Source of the DNA: JBBRLA01 sp038231615
GTDB taxonomy: Bacteria; Myxococcota_A; Polyangia; Palsa-1104; JAEUJZ01
Direction of reading: 5' to 3'
Assembly: GCA_038231615.1 (NCBI GenBank)
Contig: JBBRLA010000613.1
Location: 1-5,192, forward strand
Length of the DNA stretch: 5,192 nucleotides
Numbering within the stretch: the stretch's first letter is position 1; each line of letters begins with the position of its first letter. The notes below the pieces were generated by a model. The model saw only the letters and a list, made by a program, of their open reading frames with translations, did not search any database and was not told where the DNA came from. The position numbers were made by a program, and so were the translations under genes. Below are positions 1 to 5,192 of this stretch, in pieces.

Positions 1-141
1 AAGACCAGCGAGATCGCCTACGCCAAAGACCTGTGGCCCAGCATCCCCAACGACTCGCTGACCTTGGTGGACCGAGGCTTCTTCTCCGCCGCGATCCTGA
101 TCAACCTCAGCCGGGACGGGAAAGATCGTCACTGGCTCCTG
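1..141 (+). pseudogene. IS4-family transposase, internal fragment
   Basis: Frame 1 reads from the window edge as part of an IS4-family DDE transposase. Seen: a segment with SEIAYAKDLWPSIP, then LTLVDRGFFSAAILINL, then DRHWLL. In IS4-family enzymes the DRGF/DKGY block carries the second catalytic aspartate of the DDE triad (here the Asp at bases 70-72), and RHWL follows some 15 to 20 residues later. The match stops at about base 139-141; the expected continuation (a PxK/PxR segment, then the Y-R-E-K region with the catalytic Glu) is absent. The reading frame happens to stay open to about 681, but that part is antisense to the DUF4157 and AAA+ genes and is not transposase. No terminal inverted repeat is seen, so this is a broken piece and not the end of an element. 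The N-terminal part lies outside the window. The family call is firm; the exact IS is not. Confidence 0.85.
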
Positions 142-142
142 T
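139..142. other. Junction: transposase fragment to DUF4157 gene
   Basis: Transposase homology on the + strand (RHWLL) runs up to bases 139-141. DUF4157 homology on the minus strand (LLA plus the first two bases of the expected His codon, CA) runs down to base 140. The two homologies therefore meet within about three bases, with TG at 140-141 possibly shared by both parents. Both genes are cut mid-domain, so this is not the end of an insertion sequence. Confidence 0.75.
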
Positions 143-603
143 GCCAGCAGCTCCTGCCCCTCGGAGGAATGCGGCTCGTAGCGTCCGCTGCGGAAGAAGA
201 CGTCCTCGCCGGTGGCGAAGGCCCGCGCGCGGGTCTGCCGGCAGAGCGTGTCGGCCTCGCTGTCCGCGTGGATGCGCACCCCGGACAGGTCCTGCCCGAA
301 GGCCGACTCCATCCGGCCCCGCGTGCCCTCGTCGATCTGCGTTCCGCCGGTCCGGGCCCGCTCTACCCTGCCGCTCTGGCCCGGCGTCAGCGGGTAGGCC
401 TCGCCGCGCTCGTTCTCCGCGGCGGCAGCCTGGACCACGGACGACCCCCACAGGGCCCCCGCCCCGTCGCCGGCCTGCTTGCGCCGGAGCAGCCGGTCCA
501 CCCCTCGGGCCTCGACCGCCGGGCCCTGCGCTGCCGTCTCCCCTGCAGAAGCGCCCTCGACAGGGGCCGCCTGGTGCAACTTGCTGCGTCGCTCGATGTC
601 CAT
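140..603 (-). pseudogene. DUF4157 domain protein (eCIS-associated), truncated at its HExxH motif
   Basis: ATG at 603-601 is preceded by GGAGG at a 5-base spacing. The frame stays open down to base 1 (201 codons), but the native part ends at about codon 154. Residues 1-80 are a low-complexity, Ala/Gly/Glu/Arg-rich leader. Residues about 86-155 match DUF4157: IDEGTRGRMESAFGQDLSGV, then RIHADSEAD, then ARAFATGEDVFFRSGRYEP, then EGQELLA. In the family the next residues are HELTHVVQQ, with a putative zinc-protease HExxH. Here LLA is followed by QEPVTIF, which is antisense to the transposase fragment, so the first His and everything after it are lost. DUF4157 proteins are typically encoded beside eCIS particle genes and are linked to their cargo. 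The gene sits 19 bases downstream of the AAA+ ATPase stop on the same strand, as expected in such operons. The C-terminal effector region, if there was one, is missing. Confidence 0.85.
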
Positions 604-608
604 CCGTT

Positions 609-613
609 CCTCC
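609..613 (-). promoter_or_regulatory. Ribosome binding site for the DUF4157 gene
   Basis: The minus strand reads GGAGG followed by five bases and then ATG at 603-601. It lies in the 19-base gap after the TAA stop of the AAA+ gene (625-623), so the two genes are probably translated from one mRNA. It supports the 603 start over downstream alternatives. Confidence 0.8.
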
Positions 614-622
614 AGTTCCGGT

Positions 623-1873
623 TTATTCCAGGCGGCCGATGGCCGCCAGCTTGCCGCGCTCCATGTAGAGCCGCTCGATGACCTCAAGCAGCAGTTTGGT
701 GCTCAGTGGCGCCCCCAGGCTGCTGGCCACGAACGCCGCACGCTCCGTCGCCACCTTGATGAAGCCCCCGGACAGCTCGAAGCGCTTCGCCACCTGCCGC
801 GGGTCGACGGCCCCGGCCTGCCCGCGCGGCAGCGCGCGCCGCCACAACTGCTCGCGCAGGTCCTCGCCGGGGAACGAGAACTGCACGTCGTAGGCGAAGC
901 GGCGGCGGAACGCGGCGTCCAGCGCGTCGGTCTGGTTGGTGGTCAGGATCGCGAGCCCGCTGAAGCGCTCCAGCCGCTGGAGCAGGTAGTTGGTCTCCAG
1001 GTTGGCGTAGCGGTCGTTGGCGTTGCGCACGTCGCTGGTGCGTTTGCCGAAGAGCGAGTCCGCCTCGTTGAAGAGCAGGATGGCATGCCCGGCCTCGGCG
1101 GCGTCGAAGATCTCCGCGAGGTTCTTCTCGGTCTCGCCGAGCCACTTGGACATCACGCAGGACAGGTCGATCTCGTAGAGCAAAAGGCCCAACTCGCGGG
1201 CGATGACCTGGGCGCTCATGCTCTTGCCCACCCCGGGGCTGCCGGAGAAGAGCACCGCCACCCCGGCGGCCCCGCGCAGGCCCCAGTCGCTGCGTACCTT
1301 CTGGCGGTGTCGCATCCGGTGGACGATCTCCCACAGGGTCGCGGCCACGTGCTCATCGACCACCAGGTCTTCGAAGCTTGCCTCGGTGGGGAGCTGCCGC
1401 CCCAGACGCGTCAGTTGGTCGTGTAGCTGTGCGTGCACGGCCCGGCGCAGCGCCTTCTCGGAGAGCGTGCCGTCCGGCTCCGGCAGCGCAGCCTGCACCG
1501 CCCGCTCGATGACGCCGCCGGGGATGCTGTAGCACCCGGCCAGCGCAAGGGCCTGCTCCGGGGTGAGCTGCGCGGCGCAGCGCTGCCACAGGGTGGCCCG
1601 GTCGCCGAGCGATGGCAGCGGCACATGGAGCTGGACCATCGGGCGCAGGTCCAGCCGCGGGACCTGTTCGCCGCTGGCGGTGATGGCGACCGGCCCCAGA
1701 TGGTGCATGCACAGGGGGCCGAGCAGGCGATGAACGTTTTCGATGTCGTCGATCTCGGAGAGGACCGGCATGGCCGATAGCAGGCGCGCCTCGCGCAGCA
1801 CGGCGCCCAGGGTGCGCCGCAGCTCGTCCTCGGGCAGGGCGGCGAGCAGCGGGCCATCGAGCAGGAGCGCGCG
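623..1873 (-). pseudogene. AAA+ ATPase of contractile injection system type (Afp15/PVC15-like), N-terminus missing
   Basis: The C-terminal ~415 codons of an AAA+ ATPase, ending at TAA 625-623. In protein order it shows: part of a degenerate first ATPase-like domain (RALLLDGPLLAALPEDELRR through LCMHHLGPVAITASGEQVP); a helical linker; Walker A GSPGVGKS (bases 1243-1220); pore-loop-like MSKWLGETEKN; Walker B ILLFNEAD (Asn at 1069-1067 in place of the usual Asp); the DSLFGKRT...NDRYANLETNYLLQRLE stretch typical of this family; sensor-1 TTNQ (about 943-932); an RRRF arginine-finger region; and a C-terminal lid with SGGFIKVATERAAF. This ATPase accompanies eCIS particles (Afp, PVC and relatives) and is thought to act in assembly or cargo handling; that role is family knowledge. 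Homology fades at about 1873. The frame stays open to an ATG at 2089, but that stretch is antisense to the P-type ATPase and is not part of this protein. The real start and some 200-300 residues are therefore missing. Confidence 0.88.
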
Positions 1874-1880
1874 CTGGCCC
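1868..1880. other. Junction: AAA+ ATPase and P-type ATPase, head to head
   Basis: Minus-strand AAA+ homology (ALLLDGP) is clear up to about 1870. Plus-strand P-type ATPase homology (ALRKL) is clear from about 1877. Upstream of 1877 the P-type frame has no membrane segment, no start codon and a TAG stop at 1778-1780. Upstream of 1873 the AAA+ frame is only the antisense of the pump. Both genes lose their 5' ends here, so neither has a promoter or start in the window. Confidence 0.8.
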
Positions 1881-4282
1881 TCCGCAAGTTGGAGGTCCCT
1901 GCCGCTCGCGTCTGGCGCGACGGTGCGATCGTCCGCCTGCCAGCGGTCGAGTTGGTGCCCGAGGACATCATCGAGGTCGAAGCGGGCGACGCGGTACCCG
2001 CCGATGCTCGGCTGCTCGACGCCACCGATCTCGCCGTCGAGGAATCGGCGCTCACCGGTGAGAGTGTCGCGGCAACCAAGGACGCCCACGGCGCGGAGCA
2101 GCCCGGCGCAGCCCTCGGCGATCGCCTACAGTCGCTCTTCCTCGGCACCACGGTTGTCAGGGGCAAGGCCCGCGCCGTCGTCACAGAAACGGGCGCCAAA
2201 ACCGAACTCGGCAAGATCGGGCAATTGATCGCCGTTGCCAGCGCGGGAGAGACGCCGCTCGAACGAAAGCTCGATGTCTTCGGCAAGCATGTGCTCTGGA
2301 CCTGTCTGGTCGTCAGCGCCGCGCTCTTCGCATGGGGCCTGTACCGGGGCGGTCAAGCCTGGCCTCAACTCCTCCTGGGCGCAGTCAGCTTCGCGGTCGC
2401 CGCGATCCCTGAGGGGCTGCCAGCCATCACCACCATCACGCTCGCCCTCGGCATGCAGCGCATGGCCAAGCGCGGTGCAATTGTCCGCAAGCTGCCGGCG
2501 GTCGAGACGCTCGGCGCCGCAACGGTCATTTGCACCGACAAGACCGGTACCCTGACGCAGAACGAGATGACGGTCTGCCAACTGGTGGCCGGCGGCGTCT
2601 CGTTTGGCGTCACGGGCAACGGCTATGCACCCACCGGCGATCTGATCGGTGAGGGCGGCATTCCCCTTCGCGCTCTGCCGCCCAACGTCGAGCACCTCCT
2701 CACCACGGCGGTCCTGTGTAATGGCGCGCAACTCGCCGAGCAGAAAGGGAGTTGGACCCTGGTAGGCGACCCGACTGAAGGCGCGCTCCTCACGCTGGCG
2801 CGGAAGGCTGGCATCTCGCGAGAGCAGCTGGACCAGACGCATCATGTCGTACGAGAGCTTCCATTTGACTCGAATCGAAAGCGGATGACCGTCATCGCCA
2901 CGGGCCCGTCCGGTCAGTCGGTCGCGCACGTCAAAGGCAGCGCCGATGTCATCCTCGACCGCTCGATCGCACAGGAGCTTCCGACGGGAGACTCGCGGCC
3001 CCTCACGGACGCTGACCGGCAACAGATCCTGCGCGAGGCGGATCGCATGGCCGGCGAAGCGCTGCGTGTGCTCGCTTTCGCCTATCGGAACGCCCCCGAC
3101 AGCGGCGATCCCGAAGCGGGTCTGACGTTCCTCGGGTTGGTGGGAATGATCGATCCGCCCCGGCAGGGGGTCAAGGAGGCGATCGTGGCGTGCCATGCTG
3201 CCAGCATTCGCGCAGTGATGATCACCGGCGATCACCGCCTGACGGCGACGGCGATCGCGCGCGAGCTTGGGCTTTACCAGGAAGGCGATCTCGCGCTCAC
3301 TGGTCCCGAGCTGGCGGCGTTGAGCGACGAACAACTGCGCGATCAGGTGGGCAAGGTGACGGTATTCGCGCGCACGACCCCAGGGCAGAAGCTCCAGATC
3401 GTCAAGGCGCTCAAGTCCGCCGGCCAGGTCGTCGCCATGACCGGGGACGGCGTCAACGACGCTCCGGCGCTGAAGGAGGCGCATATCGGCATCGCGATGG
3501 GCAAGAGCGGCACCGACGTGGCCCGGCAAGCCGCCGACATGGTCATCACCGATGACAACTTCGCCACCATCGTCGACGCCGTGCGTGAGGGGCGTGCCAT
3601 CTACCGCAACATTCAAAAGTTCATCTTCTTCCTTCTCTCGTCGAACGCGGGGCTCGCCGTCGCTGTCTTCGGGATCGCCCTGTCTAGGAGCTGGCTCCCC
3701 TTGACGCCGCTCATGATTCTTTGGATCAACCTGGTCACCAACGGGTTCCCTGCACTGGCCCTTGGCATCGACCCGCCGGGATCGGACCAGATGCACGAAC
3801 CGCCCCGGGCAGCCGACTCCAGCCTGGTCGGCATTCGTGACTATCTCGGGATTCTCTTTGTGGGCGTCGTGATGGGCGCGTTTACGTTCTGTATTTACAC
3901 GTCTGGATCGTGCGAATCGAGTTCAAACGGAGCGCGCACGATGGCCTTCACGCTGCTGGCGCTTTCGCCGCTTGCGCACGCCTGGAGTTGCCGGTCGCCA
4001 CGCGCGTCCATCGTCCAGCAGCGGCCCGTCATAAGCTGGCCACTCGTCATCGCTTGTATCGTCTCGGCGGCGATCCAACTGCTGGCAGTCGAGGTCCGTC
4101 CACTACGCCTGGTCTTCCACACCGATGAGCTTCACCGCAACGATTGGATGATGATTGCCCTTTGTGCCATCGCGGTCGTGCCGGCCGTGGAACTGGCCAA
4201 ACTTGGATATCGTCTGCTGTCTCGCCGGCATTCGAAAGACCTCGCTATCTCGCCGCAACAAGGGCCTCTGCCCGCCGCCTGA
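1874..4282 (+). pseudogene. P-type cation-transporting ATPase (P2A/SERCA-like), N-terminus missing
   Basis: Homology starts at about 1874 (ALRKLEVPAARVWRDG, inside the actuator domain) and runs to TGA 4280-4282. The only start codon in the open stretch is TTG at 1889, with no Shine-Dalgarno sequence, so it is probably not a real start. Numbered from that TTG: TGES 56-59; TM3 about 135-152; TM4 about 161-187 with PEGLP 174-178; phosphorylation motif DKTGTLT with Asp217; FDSNRKRM 326-333 and KGS 349-351 in the nucleotide-binding domain; TGD 446-448; TGDGVNDAP from 518; TM5 about 578-598; TM6 about 605-626 with NLVTNG; TM7-TM10 between about 652 and 777. The protein is a membrane ion pump of the calcium-ATPase-like branch. 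Missing are the cation-ATPase N-terminal domain, TM1, TM2 and the start of the actuator domain, roughly 100-150 residues, so it should not pump. The substrate is uncertain because two SERCA calcium ligands are replaced: Glu771 aligns with Leu589 and Asp800 with Asn618. The last ~15 residues after RLLSRRH overlap the convergent downstream gene. Confidence 0.9.
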
Positions 4283-4895
4283 TCTCGTTGGCGGTCTCCA
4301 CATCATCGGAGCGAATCGAGATGGCGAACCCCCGGCCCGTGGAGGTGACCGTGGCGCTCACACCCTTGAGCATAAGCGGGCAGTAGCTCATCTCGGGCAT
4401 CGTATAGCCCACCGATGCGTTGCGCGCGAGGTGGCAGTCCACGATCCGCTGCAGCCACTCCGTGGTCATCCCCGGGACCGCCCGGAAGCGGACCGCCGCG
4501 CCCACGCTTCGCGATCCGCCGCTCCGCGGCGAAAGCGGCGTGTACAGAGGGTCTATGCCCTCGATGTCGTCGCGATGGGCGAAGGGGCTCATGTCGCGGT
4601 CGGGCTCCGGGACGCCCCCGCATGCCCGCGCTTCCGCGTCGCGCAGCTCCTGCGAGGCGGCGCGGTGGGCGGCGGCCCTCTCGCGGTGACTCTGCGCCTG
4701 GCGCAGGTGCTCCTCCGTCGGGTTGGTGAACGAGGTCCAGCACACGGTCTGGGCGCGGCGCCCCCCCGGTCCCAGACACGCGGTCTCCTTGGCGCCCGGG
4801 ACGTACAGATGGGCGTGCTCTGCGGCGGCGCGGTCCTCCTGCGCCGCCACGGTCTCGTGCTGTACCGTACTCATCGAGTTGGCCGGGACAGTCAT
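4245..4895 (-). CDS. Conserved hypothetical protein, Cys/His-containing, probably exported
   Basis: TAG stop at 4247-4245. Function not recognised. The body looks like a genuine conserved protein: an Ala/His/Glu-rich helical N-terminal part (QHETVAAQEDRAAAEHAHLY), then VCWTSFTNPTEEH, a second Ala/His helix (SHRERAAAHRAASQEL), RACGGVPEPDRDMSPFAHRD, and a C-terminal domain with FRAVPGMTTEWLQRIVDCHL, EMSYCPL and GFAISIRSDD. Five cysteines (ETAC, TVCW, RACG, VDCH, SYCP) would suit disulfides or metal binding in an exported protein. From memory, similar uncharacterised proteins occur in Deltaproteobacteria/Myxococcota, often behind a lipoprotein signal peptide; this is recollection and was not checked. 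No signal peptide is seen here. The start is uncertain: ATG 4895, ATG 4874 and GTG 5015 are all in frame and none has a Shine-Dalgarno sequence. The native 5' end may have been lost at a break near 4866-4900. The gene converges with the P-type ATPase, with a 38-base 3' overlap. Confidence 0.65.
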   Translation of the reverse strand: MTVPANSMSTVQHETVAAQEDRAAAEHAHLYVPGAKETACLGPGGRRAQTVCWTSFTNPTEEHLRQAQSHRERAAAHRAASQELRDAEARACGGVPEPDRDMSPFAHRDDIEGIDPLYTPLSPRSGGSRSVGAAVRFRAVPGMTTEWLQRIVDCHLARNASVGYTMPEMSYCPLMLKGVSATVTSTGRGFAISIRSDDVETANEIRRRAEALVAAR

Positions 4896-4900
4896 GAAGA
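4866..4900. other. Possible junction at the 5' end of the hypothetical gene
   Basis: The conserved-looking part of the minus-strand hypothetical protein begins near SMSTVQHE. Beyond it the frame gives KLNPIKQLFMTVPAN and further residues that look neither like a signal peptide nor like the rest of the protein. Base composition and codon character also shift here. A break by analogy with the two clearer junctions is plausible but not proven. Confidence 0.35.
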
Positions 4901-5192
4901 GCTGCTTGATCGGGTTGAGCTTGCACCCCGCGAGTCGCCCGACCGACTGGCCAACGGAAGACCTCGGACCCCGGAGATCATCATGCAACAGGCACCCCAT
5001 GGCGCCGATCTGCACGGTCGACAGCGAGACGTTGCAGCCGGTGTGCTCGGTGATGTGGTGCGCAGCCTATACAGCGGTTTTCACGACGGCAAGACGCTGT
5101 TTTGCGCCATGCGCCTTGAAGGCGTCGAAGTCGAGGCTGAAAAAGCCGTTGCCGATGATCCTCTGGCGATGGGCGGCCTTTTTACCCTGCGT
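4893..5192 (+). other. Unassigned 300-base stretch, open on the + strand, no recognised product
   Basis: The + frame starting at 4893 is open to the window end (100 codons; in-frame ATG at 4983) and reads HEELLDRVELAPRESPDRL ... VVRSLYSGFHDGKTLF ... RLEGVEVEAEKAVADDPLAM. Exactly antisense, codon on codon, the minus strand reads QRIIGNGFFSLDFDAFKAHG ... RLAVVKTAV and then TAG (plus CTA in the 5070s), after which the frame re-opens into the hypothetical protein to the left. GC at first codon positions of the + frame exceeds that at third positions. In a GC-rich genome this favours the minus frame, but that frame has the stop. I recognise neither product. The region looks less GC-rich than its neighbours. 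It may be a partial gene, a gene cut by a break near 4866-4900, or noncoding. Confidence 0.3.

Noticed and set aside
107..451. Minus-strand open frame inside the DUF4157 gene
   Set aside because: It is in a different frame from the recognisable DUF4157 motifs and has only Arg/Gly-rich sequence. The true frame runs from ATG 603.
142..681. Continuation of the transposase frame
   Set aside because: After RHWLL the translation loses all IS4-family character and is antisense to the DUF4157 and AAA+ genes.
479..1426. Long + strand open frame (about 315 codons)
   Set aside because: It is antisense to the AAA+ and DUF4157 genes, runs across the gap between them, and has the repetitive Gln/Val/Leu/Gly look of a shadow frame.
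1874..2089. N-terminal extension of the AAA+ protein up to the ATG at 2089
   Set aside because: The stretch is the complement of the pump's actuator domain (TGES region), so the start codon there is accidental.
2126..3796. Long minus-strand open frame (about 556 codons)
   Set aside because: It is exactly antisense to the P-type ATPase, whose motifs are all on the + strand. The translation is Arg/Asp/Gly-rich without recognisable domains, a usual shadow in GC-rich DNA.
4505..4535. Short GC-rich inverted repeat resembling a terminator stem
   Set aside because: It lies in the middle of the hypothetical gene, has no T-run, and such short stems are common by chance at this GC content.
1..5192. 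CRISPR array, tRNA or rRNA gene, complete insertion sequence
   Set aside because: No spaced direct repeats, no tRNA-like cloverleaf or rRNA-like stretch and no paired terminal inverted repeats were seen on reading both strands.

Overview
The window is GC-rich throughout and reads like DNA of a high-GC Gram-negative bacterium. The gene types (contractile-injection-system accessory genes, an IS4-type transposase, a P2A-like cation ATPase) fit Pseudomonadota or Myxococcota best, but no marker fixes the taxon. No rRNA, tRNA, CRISPR array or complete insertion sequence is visible.

Layout from left to right: (A) bases 1 to about 140 carry the catalytic-core fragment of an IS4-family transposase on the + strand. 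(B) About 140 to 1873 holds two minus-strand genes in operon order: an AAA+ ATPase of the type found in extracellular contractile injection systems (eCIS, Afp15/PVC15-like), then a DUF4157 protein 19 bases downstream with its own ribosome binding site. (C) About 1874 to 4282 is a P-type cation-transporting ATPase on the + strand, complete at its C-terminus but without its N-terminal part. (D) 4245 to about 4880 is a minus-strand conserved hypothetical protein rich in Cys, His and Ala, convergent with the P-type ATPase. (E) About 4880 to 5192 is open on both strands and cannot be assigned.

The dominant feature is that recognisable genes are cut inside their conserved domains exactly where the next block begins. 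The transposase and the DUF4157 protein break at the same point (about 139-142). The AAA+ ATPase and the P-type ATPase break head to head (about 1868-1880), so each has lost its 5' end. A further break is suspected near 4866-4900. No terminal inverted repeat or intact element boundary is visible at these points. This looks like rearranged DNA with microhomology or blunt joins, or a chimeric assembly or amplification product. The sequence alone cannot separate these.

Functionally, block B would be the 3' part of an eCIS operon: the ATPase is a standard accessory of these phage-tail-like particles, and DUF4157 marks proteins linked to their cargo. The P-type ATPase and protein D are not obviously related to it. 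As they stand, the transposase, the DUF4157 protein, the AAA+ protein and the P-type ATPase are all probably non-functional fragments. No new biological system is supported; the structure of the junctions is the main point of interest.
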